Source of the DNA: Manduca sexta
Lineage: Eukaryota; Arthropoda; Insecta; Lepidoptera; Sphingidae
Direction of reading: 5' to 3'
Assembly (NCBI RefSeq): GCF_014839805.1
Contig: NC_051119.1
Span: 1,676,743-1,740,742, forward strand
DNA length: 64,000 bases
The translations under genes and the position numbers were made by a program. The stretch's first letter is position 1. Each line of letters starts with the position of its first letter. This document shows positions 1 through 11,447 of this stretch, in pieces. Below the pieces are notes generated by a model. The model searched no databases, was not told where the DNA came from, and saw only the letters and a list, made by a program, of their open reading frames with translations.

Positions 1-409
1 GCGATTAGAGCTATTTACAACCTTCGCTCTCATGATTCCCTTAGGCAAATGTTTAAGGAGGTGAATATACTGACTTTGCCGGCCGAATATATTTTTCAGA
101 ATATAATGTACGTACGTAAAACCTTAGTACTTTTATTAAAACAGTGACTTGCATAGTCTAAATACCAGAAATAAAAATAAATTGGTTGTCCCTAATCATA
201 GGCTCTGTAAAACCAATAAATCTTTCTTAGTTAATAGCATTAAGTTCTATAATAAACTTCCCTTCGAAGTTACCAATTTGACCGAACAAAAATTCAAGTG
301 TTATGTTAAGCGTGAATTAATGTGTAAAGGATACTATACTGTATCTGATTACCTTAATGATAAGACGGTTTGGAAAGTTTGTCCTGCACACAATGACCCA
401 CCATGTTAG
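1..409 (+). pseudogene. LINE reverse transcriptase C-terminus, frameshifted
   Basis: Frame 1 from base 1 reads AIRAIYNLRSHDSLRQMFKE and continues to a YVRK motif, typical of the region just after the RT domain in lepidopteran LINEs. Between about 120 and 145 the frame changes, with a stop in one of the alternatives; coding then resumes from 149 with NTRNKNKLVVP, SFLVNSIKFYNKLP and YYTVSDYLNDK, the conserved C-terminal tail of the same protein, ending at 409. The frame breaks mean this copy cannot make a full protein. The family is recognised from its motifs; the exact clade is an inference. Confidence 0.8.
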
Positions 410-1195
410 CACACATTAGTAATTAATTAACTGCCTAAAATGTCTTTTGTTACATGTCTCACATGCTTTTTTATAATAATGACATTTCTATAGTTCTAAT
501 TTGACATAATCATATCATATCTTAATGAAATGTAATTTTTGAAAGACGACCACCCGATCATGTTGTGTTTGCCTGTTCAATATCACTATTTTTTCTTTTC
601 TCATGATTGAAAACTATGATTGTAAATGTAGGCGAATGCACGCTGTACGCCGTTATTTAAGTATGAATCTATGTTCTCTTTTATTTGCTATCGCTAATTT
701 TATTTTATGCCGCTCCAGGTTTAGTCGATTGGATTTCATCTTATCCCATGTTAACGGTGATGTGCGTGCATTAGCTTATATAACTATTGTGACTATGTAC
801 AAGAAAGACTTGGAAAAAATACAAAAGAAGTACTGAACAATTGATGACAAAAAAGAAAGCCCGGAGTTTCTTTCTGCCTTTCTTCTTCGGGTAGTCATCA
901 CTTAGGTAGCTAGTGAAAGGCTGGTAGGTTAGCTAGGCTAGGGCTCATGTCCTCACCGGTGAGGATCGCGACGCGTTACCCTTCTATTTCCCCTACTTGC
1001 CAGCCCGAGCTGGTTACTTCGGTTTGTACCTAGTCTTTTGTATAAACTTTATCCCTAATTTAAAATCTCCATAGTTATATAAGTGATTTTAATAGTTGTT
1101 TAGAAATAATAATTATTCTTATTCTTTGTTTTGACGTATCATAAGTGCAACTTTGTTCGCCTACGTGATAAATAAAGTATTTTATTTTTATTTTT
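1..1195 (+). mobile_element. 5'-truncated non-LTR retrotransposon (LINE), C-terminal reverse transcriptase plus 3' UTR
   Basis: The first 409 bases encode the C-terminal tail of a jockey/CR1-like reverse transcriptase; the remainder is its 3' UTR, ending in an A/T-rich tail after a 'cctacgtgataaataaag' motif near 1160-1180. The same 3' end recurs as short copies at 5390, 19607, 30475, 36245 and 41522, which defines the 3' terminus of the family. The element enters from outside the window, so its true 5' limit is not seen. Confidence 0.8.
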
Positions 1196-1484
1196 TATTT
1201 ATTTTTACATAAAATAATTAATCACGTATATTGATGACCTTTAAAATATCGCAATATTTAAAAGAATCATTATAAAATCATAAATAATAAATCGATCTGT
1301 TTGGGCATATCAATAATTTATTATACGCACAGCCAACCTTAGTCAAGCGGAAGAAAAAATAGATATAATCAGATTTATGGGCGCTTAGATGTTATTATAC
1401 CGGAGATATTTTGAGTGCGGCAAGGAGTTTGCTATAGCAAGCGGGTGTGGGTTGATTTTCGAACTGAGACAAATATTGGTTCAA

Positions 1485-4400
1485 ATATCGACGCTGGAAA
1501 GCATAAACGCTGTAACCCTTGAAATATCGAAAATACGTTTTTTACACCGTTGGAATCAGGAAATTTTTCTGCGTCGAATGAACCCATGCTCGTTGCTCTA
1601 GGATGAAAAAAAATTTTTGCACAGCGTAAAATTTTGGTGATTTTTACATATCTCAGACTTTATATTGCTGTAACCCACCGAAAAACTAGTGTTTTTTTTA
1701 GTAAAGGTACTTACACCATTTGATCGGTTGTAATCTAAAGTGTGACCATGGTTACTACGTTAATACGGGACAATATTTTTAGACACACTCAGGTTACGTG
1801 TATACGGTATGTAAATAATATACACTCTAAAGGTTACAACGTTTACATGGTATGTGACATGAGGAGATTACTAATTTAAATCCTTTTACATCGTTTGAAA
1901 ATACGATCCGTACCGTATCGAGCGTTTGAAAATATTTGAATTACTGCGTTAATACAGTCGCGTGGCACCTTTTTGCAGCCGACGAAACGTCTTAGTCGCT
2001 TCGTGTCGTGCAGTGTCGTGTTTGCTGTAAGTTGGAGCTTTCCGCCAATTGGGCGCTCTTTTAACGATAAGTTTTTAATTACATTCATATTTTTTTATTG
2101 ATTATACACTAATTAACCATTGTCCAATGTTTTCCCTTTTATTATGATTTACTGTAATAGGTAAATTATAACCTAACTACTATCGTTATGTAAAATGTAG
2201 GAGCAATATTAATTTTAGTAATACAATTTTGAAGCATTTCTTGTGATCTTGAATATCTCTTAATTGACATCGACTAAAATTTTGTAATTTTGATAAGCAA
2301 AAGCAGTAGCCAAATAAGTCTGTGAGTTATAATAAAAACGTCCTGAGATTATTTTTTCATTTTAAGAATAAATGTTAAAATTACTTAATTAAATAATATA
2401 TTTAGTAATTTGATTTCAGATGTCGTTTGAACGTCGTATATGGCGAAAATATTTAATACTAGAGTGTAATTCCATCTCAAATAATGATGTTATGACAGAT
2501 GAAACTGAAAATTATAATAATAAAAAAATAACTATTCTCAGTAAAAAAATCTATAAAGAAATAAACGGAAAATTGATAGAAATTCTTAATACTAGGTTTT
2601 GACATGAGAAATTGGCATTTTGTATGGGAAAAATACATACTGGATTTTTTTAAAAATATAATTAATTAATCAAAGTATGTGCCATTGTTATCTATGCATT
2701 TTTACTATTTGTAGGGGAGCTCATTGATCTCTTTACTAAAAAAACATGGGGGCGAGAATCAATAAACTTTCTGGAGGCGGTTTGGAATGCCACATCGGAG
2801 TCGATTTTTTTTCCTTGTAAAAGTTATTGAATTTACTGAAAAAATGGTATTTGTTGGAGTGTGGTCCGGAGAGAGTACGGCGGATGTCGCAGACATTTCA
2901 ATTGCAACTCCTCTAGTTTAGTGGCTGTCTGTTGTGCAGTGTGTGGTCTAGCCTTGTCCTGAAGTAGCAGTGGCCTACAGCGATTGACCAGCCTCCTTTT
3001 GGCAGCTAGTTTGCCCATCATGGTTTGCAGTTGCTGATAATAGATATCTGCCATAATCGTTTGGCCAGATTTTAGAAAGCGTTAGTGAACGACACCAGCA
3101 CTAGTCCACCAAACACTCAAAAGTAATCTTCTTTGAATCAATTTTCGCTTGGGGCAGGATTTGGATGGTTCTCTAGGATCCAGCCATTGTGAAGAACTTT
3201 TCATTACAGGTAATCATTCGATTACAAATCCTATAATGATAGTGTCGGTTGAGCAATGTAACGCAGCATTCGACGCGATTTTGCTGGTTTGATTCACTCA
3301 ATCTATGAGGTACCTTTCAAGCTATTTTGCTTTCCTGATTTGCTTCAAAAGGATTAAAATACTTTTATCGCTCACACCTAACCCTGCAGATAACTCTAAA
3401 GTGGTTTGCGATGGATCCGCTTCCATAATAACTTTTAATTCCTCAGTATTCACTTTCGTTTCCAGCCGTCCACGGGGCTTATTCTGAAGGTCGACATTTC
3501 CAAAAAGAAAACGTTGGAACCAAAAAGGTACCGTGTTTTATTTTACGACACCAGCTCCATACTCGTCGTCAATACCTTATAATAACAATAATGTTTCTGA
3601 AGAAACAAAAGATCCTCAACAATCGAACGTACTATGATAAGGAAATATTGACCAAAGTTAATTTTCTCTATAATATTTAGTTGAAGAAAACAATTATTAT
3701 TACCTATTTATTTATGTTTTATATAATTATTAAGATTGCTTAAATAGCTTTTAAAGCTAGTTTTTATGATTCGATTATGATTTTGTTTTAAGAATTTCAT
3801 TTTTAAGTTATTTCTTCGAAGATTCCAAAGCAGAAGAAGCTGATTCCGAAGAACGCTGTTCAAAACGAATAAAGATGTTCAGAAGATTAATGAGAAAGAA
3901 AAAGTCTATAATATAGTAGAGTTAAAAATCAATGAGAGGTTGAATCATAAAAGTAAAGGATTACTCATTTTTATATTGTTTTTATTGCTTACCATTTAAT
4001 GTAAGAGAGATTTCTACAAAGGAATATACAGTAGAGTAATAAAAGTTAATTTAATATAATAATTTTGCAGTCAAAAAGACAGTTCCTAATAAAAATATTA
4101 GTTTTAACTTTTAAAAGTCTTTTATTTCAACTTCTACCATAGTTACAGCATTTTATTGACGTTTAAGTATAGTCTGTTCCATTGCTTACAGCATTTTAAA
4201 ATAGAGAGTATGCTAATTACAACGTTTATGCTTTCCCAAAAAACGTGACAAAATGAATCTTTCATACTTTGTCTAATCTGGTTACAGCGTTTTCAAGGTC
4301 TCAAAAAAAAGTTCTATTTGCTGTAACCTATATTAAATCTTGTCCAGGGAACATTAGCTGAAATAGCTAATGACCATATTATAGCTGAGCACAAACTGCA

Positions 4401-4542
4401 CAACTTTGCTAAAAACCGCAAACTTGTAGGTGTAACGGTTCACGAGTTATGATTTTTTTTCTAAAATTTCAAAAGTTTTTGGCTCTGGTGTAAAGTTCAT
4501 ACTTTCAGGGTTACAGCGTTTATGCTTTCTAGCGTCGATATA
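1485..4542. mobile_element. putative DNA transposon bounded by inverted repeats
   Basis: Bases 1485-1518 and the reverse complement of 4505-4542 match over about 35 bases with one or two differences; the shared core is 'aaagcataaacgctgtaacc'. Further GCTGTAAC-type motifs, in both orientations, are clustered just inside each end (about 1670, 4142, 4187, 4280 and 4323), a common pattern of subterminal transposase-binding repeats. No target duplication is obvious and no transposase matching these ends is seen, so the element would be non-autonomous. The interior holds an unrelated dead mariner. The superfamily is not identified. Confidence 0.45.
2666..3560 (-). pseudogene. mariner-type transposase remnant
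   Basis: Read on the minus strand, fragments in several frames follow the order of a mariner transposase: FWFQRF then DLQNKPRGRLETKV (helix-turn-helix linker region, 3530-3450), ADPSQTTLELSAGLGVSDKS, RMITCNEKFF (about 3215), the block LLLQDKARPHTAQQTATKLE with HPPYS (about 2970-2870), and a C-terminus ending KCIDNNGTYFD with its stop at 2666-2668. The first catalytic Asp, normally in a TCDEKW-like motif, is Asn here, and at least two frameshifts plus stops interrupt the frame. The second Asp (QDKARPH) is kept. It is a dead copy. A normal mariner transposase has about 345 residues; about 300 are traceable. Confidence 0.85.
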
Positions 4543-5389
4543 TACCTTGAGAGATTGCACATTTGTGTGATCAACATAGACCGGCTTACATAAAAGAGAT
4601 ATTTAACATCTAAGATGTTTTTATTATATAGATACAATGTCCGAGCTCAATACTGGCAAGATGAAAGCAAGGTAATTGCCCGAAATTCACTTAGTCAACG
4701 TCCAACCACTGTCGCGGCTTACTAACTTTTTGTATTTTCATAAATAAAATACTTTTCTGTGTTTTAGACGATGTACAAATTATACTCCAACTGCGAATAA
4801 AAAAAACGATTCATTTCATAGGTTACTAATAAGCATACATTATTTAACTTATTTTTTAACTAATAAATGCACTTTATTCGACTGTCATGGCGACGGCGGT
4901 CGACGCTCGGGCCGTATCAATGCGAGCTGCTAGGACTGTACAGTGTACAGATATGTGACTATAGTAAATAGTGCGCTGTTTTTATGTGCAATTTTGTTAG
5001 TCTGTGACACGTCTATTTGTAAAACTTCCTTGTTTAACATAGTTCTATTTTCCTAGTTCAATTTCACATTATACCTTTTAAATCAATGTCGACGCTCTAA
5101 TTTAGACGTGGAACGGTTTTGGGAACGCGTTATATTTAACGGCGGGAAGTCGACTGTTTATACAACTCGGGTACAGATTTATTAACTTTGTAATGAAATC
5201 TAGACCGAAATGTAAAATTAGCTAAAGCAAAGAAATAGTATTAGTCCGATGTTATTGTACTCAAACCCAATATGAGAAATTACATGCACCGGTAGACTAT
5301 TATATATTCATTAATTCGGTCCTTTCTTTTTTCTTTGTTTTGTATTAGTACTTACCTATATCTTCCATGCATGTTTAGATTTCCAATGG

Positions 5390-5680
5390 AATTCATTCTG
5401 TATTAACATTGATGTGTGTGTGTACCGGCTTATATAACTAATGTGACTGTATACAAAAGATAAAAAAGGCAATTGATGAAAAAAAGTAAGGTAGGAATTT
5501 CTTTTTATCTTTCTTCTTCAGGTAGACATTTCAGTAGCTCGTGAAAGGCTGGTAGGTTAGCTAGGCCACGCGTTGTTTTTTTTTTTTACCCTTACCTGCC
5601 AGCCCGAGCTGGCTTCTATGGTTTACATTGTGCTTTTTTATTTTTATCCCTAATTTAAAATATCCGTAGTTATATATATT
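5390..5680 (+). mobile_element. LINE 3'-end fragment (same family as 1-1195)
   Basis: The stretch matches the 3' UTR at 750-1080: 'gtgaaaggctggtaggttag', the 'ccagcccgagctgg' palindrome and 'tccctaatttaaaatatccgtagtta' are shared. It stops where a SINE fragment begins, so the terminal 'cctacgtgataaataaa' part is missing. Confidence 0.75.
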
Positions 5681-5799
5681 AATTTACAAAGAATACACAC
5701 ATAATTTTAGAAAAGTCAGAGGTGTGTGCCCTTGGGATTTGAACCTGCGGACATTCGTCTCGGCAGTCCGTTCCACAACCAACTAGGCTATCGCCGCTT
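5680..5799 (-). mobile_element. SINE-A fragment (5' tRNA-like half)
   Basis: It carries the tRNA-like head of SINE-A on the minus strand (box A-like 'tagcctagttgg', box B-like 'ggttcaaatccc') and stops in mid-element. Loss of the 3' half is unusual, because target-primed insertion normally truncates 5' ends. It abuts the LINE tail directly. Confidence 0.8.
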
Positions 5800-6353
5800 A
5801 TAGTCTATATCTGAGTATATCTTCTGTTTATGGGTAACCGTGGCGCTTGCTATCGGCCTTCGTGTACTGTCATTTACAAAACTGGATCCGTACGAGTTGA
5901 AATCACGCACCGAAGGTTCCATAAAAACATAGGTAAAGTATCTAAGTATATAAGTTCAAACTGGACAAACTTAACGTTGCCGTTCGATCGTTAGACACGG
6001 TTATTGCACTAACCGTAAATAAGTTTGTAATAGTAAATCCGCTTCTTTTTTGTTTTTAAATTGAATATTTATGGTTTTTTTAGATTTTTTTCCTTACATA
6101 TGTTGTAAGACATTGCTTCTTGGTAAATTTCATGATTCAAGGTCAACTTAAACCATCTTATAGGCTTTGATTTCCTTGTGAAATCGCAAAGAATGCGACA
6201 TAAACGATCATATTTTTTGACCACGACTTATTAGTTAGATTTTTTCACAGCTAAAACAAACCGTAGACCCGAGCATATGATATAAATTTCAACTTCATAC
6301 CTCAATGCGTTCCTAATAAAAAGGGTCTACAACAGACAGACAACAATAAGGTC

Positions 6354-6677
6354 CCCCCCCCGAGGAAATTCTTGTGCGCTCGGTCTCCATACCAAATGCA
6401 CGCCCATGCACGAGGGACATTTGTCGTGGGCCTAGGCACACAGTTACGTGTACCTCATGGTTGCCAATTCACATTGAGGCCTATAAGGGCTCACGAACAG
6501 TCCCTAGTCTTCTCCCCTCCTCCCATTCTAAGAGGTTTCCTTATCCTTCCGCTAAACTACCTTCCCAGCCATAACCTCCCATCTTTCTTCCAGGACCCTG
6601 TAGTGGCTAAGTATCCCATTATCCCATTCGCGGGTCTCCCCTGGTGTAGAATGCGGGATCTGATACCAAAAAAAAAA
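6354..6677 (+). mobile_element. SINE-X copy with 12-bp target duplication
   Basis: The 324-bp element begins with a C run and ends in poly-A, and is flanked by identical 12-bp repeats 'aacaataaggtc' at 6342-6353 and 6678-6689. The poly-A and target duplication show LINE-mediated insertion in plus orientation. Reverse-strand relatives lie at 32130-32829 and 44387-44681. I saw no convincing tRNA-type box B, so the origin of the head is unknown. Reading frames inside are fortuitous. Confidence 0.8.
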
Positions 6678-7229
6678 AACAATAAGGTCTTTTGAGGTAC
6701 GGAACCCAAAACATGATAAACAGTTTTAGAATGATGACAGCTGTTTACATTTTGTCTGAGACACGAATAGAAGTAGTTGACCTTTAATTCCGTATGTATG
6801 CGTAATGGACAATTCTTATGCCCAAAAACATTGTCCTAATGCTTATAAAGGCTTTATTTTTACCGCCATTTTAATTTGCGTAAAAGGCGAGCTAAGAGAT
6901 TACATTGTCTAATTTTGTGGTTTAGTGTTGAGTATTACACTAAATAGGGTAAATTATAGCTACCGTATTTAGCATAATACTTTTGGTTGCCCTTTAAGAC
7001 GCAGATAATGAATTTATTATTTCATGTTCAAAAATACGCGGGTGACGTATTTGCTGTTTATAAATTCAAAAATCCGCAAGTTTGTCGAAGTTTTCATGAG
7101 TAATGGTAATTCAATTTAGAACTAAAATTTAAGTCAATTGCAGCTCAAGAGATATAACTTTGAAACCGTTGGAGATAGGAGTCTTATTTATAAAAAAAAA
7201 TCGCAACGCTATGCTTAGTTAAAACACAA

Positions 7230-7735
7230 ATTTACTCGATCAGCTGTAAGTCAAAACCCGCCATCTTAACTCTTAATAAGGTTTAAACAAGGAACTGGTG
7301 ATGTTTTTGACAGCTATTTAAATAATTCTTAACCACCTCTTAACGCTAAAACAAGTTTATTAGTCAGACTGTTAGTATCTAACAGGCCTTATAAACCCTC
7401 TTTGTCAGTCTCTCATCATCCATCCTCTCCAAATGCCCAAACCACCTTAGCATACCCTTCTCAATTTTTGTAACTACATCCTCTGTCACTCGACACATAT
7501 CCATGACCGTAGTATTCCGCACTCTATCATTCATAGTCACCCCACACATACTTCTTAACGCTCTCATTTCCACTGCTTTAATTTTACTTTCATGCTTTTT
7601 CTGCCATACCCAACTTTCACTACCATACATCAGAGTGGGCAATAACACTCCTCTATAGACAGCCAGTTGTGCCTTTTTGGAAACTTTGCAGCTACCCATA
7701 AAGGTTCTTTGATGCCTAAGGGTACCTGAACGGAA
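7230..7735 (-). mobile_element. RTE-like LINE fragment with 3' tail
   Basis: The minus-strand open stretch 7379-7699 is followed by a non-coding tail to about 7230. A block of the tail (7313-7371) recurs reverse-complemented at 13606-13672 ('gcgttaagaggtggttaaga'), consistent with a shared 3' UTR. Confidence 0.6.
7379..7699 (-). pseudogene. LINE reverse transcriptase C-terminal fragment
   Basis: The 106-residue open stretch contains LAVYRGVLLPTLMYGSESW, AVEMRALRSMCGVT and GMLRWFGHLERMD, the characteristic C-terminal domain of RTE-like non-LTR retrotransposon polymerases. The polymerase catalytic motifs upstream are absent, so this is a 5'-truncated copy. It would make no functional protein. 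The family call is firm; the clade is less certain. Confidence 0.85.
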
Positions 7736-7771
7736 TTTATAACCAAATCGTTTTAAGAAACATTTCGTTTA

Positions 7772-7905
7772 ATGTTGTAGGGGGCAAATGAGCACACGAT
7801 TCTCCTGATGGTAAGTCATCACTGCTGCTCATAAACATCTGCAATTCCAGGAGGCATGGAGATGCTTTGCCTTAAAACCTAATCCAGGCCTCCAGGGCAG
7901 GTGTT
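7772..7905. repeat. interspersed repeat fragment
   Basis: The motifs 'gggggcaaatgagcacacga', 'cctgatggtaag' and 'caattccaggaggcatgg' resemble a repeat I recall as widespread in lepidopteran genomes. It is seen once in this window, so the family assignment rests on memory rather than on internal copies. Confidence 0.4.
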
Positions 7906-8203
7906 AATGACCAAAGAAAAGGACATAATTATGTAACATTAATTTATTTTTCGCTGTTGCCTATAACAGAAAAATAAAACACGAGTCCGTGAGGTTCGCT
8001 CTTCATAATTGCGTTGATAGAGAAACTACGCAGAGACAGCCTGGCTGTCAATCATCATCAGATGATAATTCGCTGTTTACTGACCATATAGTAATAATAA
8101 AATGTATCATAAATATTGAAGGTTGCTGCAAAATAAATGTCTAAAGACATTGATTATTACATTTATTGAGATAAAAAAGTATACGAAGCCAAGGTTTATA
8201 ATA

Positions 8204-8509
8204 TTTATTATTGCTTTGAATGACGAGACGAGTTTGCCGTTCGCGTAAAGGTAAGCGATACGACCGCCCATAAACAGTAGAAACACCATTCAACCACCTT
8301 ATTTACAAAGCATTGTTTGGTATTCTACTGCGCTCGCCATCCTGAGACATGAGATGTTAAGTCTTATTACGTCTAGTAGTTGCACTGGCTACAATGTTTG
8401 TCAAACCGGAACACAACAGTCACTACACCCTGCTTAGCGGCAGAAATAGACATTGCGGTGGTACCTAACCAGGCGGAATTTCACAAATAAGAGACGTACC
8501 ACCAGTAAA
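8204..8509 (-). mobile_element. SINE-B copy, near full length
   Basis: On the minus strand it reads from 'actggtggtacgtctc' through 'ggtaccaccgcaatgtctat' and 'gcgagcgcagtagaatacca' to 'cgaacggcaaactcgtctcg' and an A-rich end. Other copies at 52285, 56105 and 56686 define a family of about 300 bp. Confidence 0.85.
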
Positions 8510-8540
8510 TTTTGATATTATCCTCTTTCATCTCATCCTC

Positions 8541-8711
8541 TTAGGCTGGCTTGCACATCGATTTGCTAAACATGTTTACCGCTAAACACATTTAAAACTC
8601 CGTGCTGTCGCTATCATTCAATAAGAGTTGAGGAAGACAACATTATGATTAAAATATAATATGTATTTAGAGTTAATTATATTTAGTGAGTGGTTATGCA
8701 AGTCAGCCTTA
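8541..8711. mobile_element. putative MITE of about 170 bp
   Basis: Inverted ends: left 'ttaggctggcttgcaca' (8541) and right 'tgcaagtcagccttag' (to about 8712), about 14 of 17 positions complementary. The interior is AT-rich with no reading frame. A TTA-like flank would fit a PIF/Harbinger-type insertion, but this is an inference. Confidence 0.45.
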
Positions 8712-9026
8712 GTATTTTGCACATAAAACACTACACTAGTTTCGAAAAAAGACTGTGTAGTGTATTTTAATATATCGTTTACCAGAACTGGCTACACGAC
8801 GGTCTTACCATATTATAGTTCAAGGCCACAATGTGCAGTCGATCTGCATCCCGAGACACCAGATGTGCAGTTTATTAATAGCCGGACGCTAATTAGGTGG
8901 AATCCAGACCAGCTGTAATGATATGCACGCGATTCGACAGCTGTGTTGGCATCGGTACCGGGGCAGTTTAAGTAGAAGTCCTACTAGATCATAATATAAT
9001 TATTATTTCCGTATTATGATATGTCA

Positions 9027-9357
9027 AGCGGCGATAGCCTAGTTGGTTGTGGAACGGACTGCGGAGACGAATGTCTGCAGGTTCAGATCCCAAGAGCACA
9101 CACCTCTGACGTTTCTAAAAAAAATTATGTGTGTATTCTTTGTGAATTTATCGCTTGCTTTAACGGTGAAGGAAAGCATCGCGAGGAAACTTGCATACCT
9201 AAGAAGTTCTCTATAGGAATTTTCGAGGGTGTGTGAAGTCTACCAATCCGCACTAGGCGAGCGTGGTGGACTAAGGCCTAATCCCTCTCAGTAATAGAGG
9301 GAGGCCCGTGCCCAACAGTGGGTCAATATATAATACAAGGCTGATATTATTGATATT
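9027..9357 (+). mobile_element. SINE-A, full length, 8-bp target duplication
   Basis: A complete copy: head 'agcggcgatagcctagttgg', box B-like 'ggttcagatccc', body, 'gggctgatattatt'-type tail. Direct repeats 'atatgtca' lie at 9019-9026 and 9358-9365. The tRNA-like boxes identify a tRNA-derived, RNA polymerase III type SINE. Confidence 0.9.
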
Positions 9358-9615
9358 ATATGTCACCGGTTATAAATTTACAATCCTTGACACATCAATA
9401 AATGCGATCATTCGTGGCATCTCTCACAAGTTGTACACCCCTGATAGATAATGTAACAATGTGACAAAATCTTTTCTATAGTTTCATAGAAGGGGTCAGT
9501 GTAACCAATTTCTTACCCCAGTGCGGGGCAATGTGAATAGCTGAAAAGTTGTCAGGGCAGGCATGACGATCGACGACGATATGATCATGATTTTTCAAGC
9601 ATTTAGATATAGACG

Positions 9616-9705
9616 TGTTGGATGGTGTTTCTACTTTTTATGGGTTGTCGTATCGCTTACCATTAGGCGAACGGCAAGCTCGTCTCATCATTCAAAGCAA
9701 TAAAA
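9616..9705 (+). mobile_element. SINE-B 3' fragment
   Basis: It contains the 3' part only: 'gttggatggtgtttctac', 'cgtatcgcttaccattaggc', 'gaacggcaagctcgtctc' and an A-rich end. Confidence 0.75.
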
Positions 9706-10359
9706 AAGCAAGACGAGTTTACACGGGCGGCAATATTTCAATAATTTAACACAAGTAATTTGCCGCAAGTTGCTTGCAGAATTCAGCTAGCCGTGAGTGT
9801 TATAGGTTAAGGAAGTGGACTTCTGCAAGTCTTGCTAATCGCAGCCTTGTTTAATATAATATATCACGGTATCTCATGTGTCTAGTACAGCCGCGCCCTA
9901 TCGTTGCGACACGCGTCGAAACTGCGCGGGTCACTGCGGAACTTACGTAATATGAGAGCATAGGAACTTATGAAATCATCGTACCCATATCTCAATCTGG
10001 GGTTGGTGCAACAGATTTTACAATTGCACGCCTGATTTGCCTGGGTGTCCAACCTTGGGCAAATCGTGGTATACTGTTGGAATTCATCGAACTAATGATC
10101 ACCAGCAAACAAATCTCCGACTATGACAGTGAGAGTCACCGCTCACCAGATCTTTACTGTCAGAGCTGTGCGACGTCATGATGTATTGGGTAAATTGATA
10201 CTTCTAAAACTTTTTTGTCACCTAATTGTTGATGTCTCATCCTCTCCCTGTGGCCGTCTTGAGCTGAGATTCGTGACCTATTAATGGGCTGTTCGCCGGT
10301 CTTTTAATTTCAAGGCTTCCGAGCGCCTACAGCAGTCCACTTCTTTTCTACTTCTTAGG
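9706..10359. other. unannotated stretch
   Basis: No coding region, repeat or structural RNA could be supported. The only reading frames are short and lack family motifs. Confidence 0.5.
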
Positions 10360-10520
10360 GCATGCAGTGATGATAATACACCCACATTTCTCAGGTATGT
10401 TCGGTCTTTTGTAAAACGAATCTACTGCCATTTAACGGACACAGTTCCAGACTCCAAGCTAATACTGAGCAGAGAAACTGAATATCACTATACTCGACTC
10501 AGAGAACGAACCCAAGATCC
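10360..10520 (-). mobile_element. degenerate SINE-C fragment
   Basis: Recognisable pieces: 'cacagttccagactccaagc', 'ctgagcagagaaactgaata' and a box B-like 'gaacgaacccaagatcc' read on the minus strand. Divergence is high, so it is an old copy. Confidence 0.55.
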
Positions 10521-10689
10521 ACGGTAGTCCACGTAAGTGTGTCGCATTCTAGGATGACAAATACAATAATATTTGGCATTGAAAAAGTATTTATAAACGT
10601 GTAAAGAAGCCTGCACAATGCACATACAGTCAAATAAATAGACTCGTGTTCTGTTAATGAAACTTAAATCAATCGAAATGTGAGTAAAA

Positions 10690-10915
10690 TGTTGCTGGTG
10701 ATAGGATATATTTTATATTCGCCTGGATAGCGACCACCGTACATAAGCTGTTAAATCCATCATACTGGCCTACGTAAATGTGTCGCGTTCCAGGATCAGC
10801 CTGTGTATATCCGGTTCTAACAGACTTAATTGTGTCAATTGCTAAGAGGTAACTATCTCTCGTCAGTCGACATTCTATTGGACACCACTCCATTTGCCAT
10901 TAAGTGCACTGGGGT
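10690..10915 (-). mobile_element. SINE-D copy
   Basis: The minus strand reads 'tccagtgcacttaatggcaa' through 'atgtcgactgacgaga', 'gatcctggaacgcgacac' and 'gtacggtggtcgctatcc' towards 'atataaaatata'. Copies at 12000, 36065, 41343, 49230, 52950 and 58528 define the family. An apparent 74-residue frame inside it is not a gene. Confidence 0.8.
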
Positions 10916-10924
10916 CACTTAGAG

Positions 10925-11175
10925 GTGCTCGTATAAAAAAAAAAACTCGCTAATCATAACGCAAAAAACAACGCCACGGAGGCAATTTATGAAATAAAAA
11001 AAAATATAGAGGACCAATCTGGAGGTATATTCTTTCGAATAAAAAAAGATTTTTCCAAATCGGTTCATAAATGAATGAGTTCTGAGGTAACAAACATTAA
11101 AAAAAAAAAAAAATAAAAAAAAAACATTCATGTCGAATTGATAACCTTCTCTTTTTTTGAATTCGGTTAAAAATC
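10925..11175 (-). repeat. interspersed repeat with 'ttaaccga..tcaaaaaaa' end
   Basis: Read on the minus strand it starts 'tttttaaccgaattcaaa' and continues with A/T runs, 'tgttacctcagaactcat' and 'atatacctccagattggtcc'. The same order occurs on the plus strand at 17038-17180. I recognise it as a common lepidopteran repeat of unknown class. Confidence 0.65.
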
Positions 11176-11447
11176 GTCTGTGAATAAATTATGTCCAAAA
11201 ATCTATCTTAAACAACAGACTGACGGGAAAAAGATTCTCATTAGAACGTTAGCATTGTTAAATGTTGTGCCTAATTTTTTATTGTCTCCAGTTATTTGTA
11301 TAAACTATTAGCATTTCAATTGTTTTAATTGTTTGGCCTCGTTGAATTAAAAAACGGTCATTTGCAAGGAAGAATTCAGAACGGCGAGTCCTGTATAATA
11401 TATTTTAATCTATTGTCTCTTATTGCTAGAATATCTGGTAGAACATA

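Noticed and set aside
9027..9110. tRNA-like sequence with box A and box B at each SINE-A head
   Set aside because: It does not fold as a complete cloverleaf, recurs in many copies with the same 3' body, and is flanked by target repeats, so it is a SINE promoter and not a tRNA gene.
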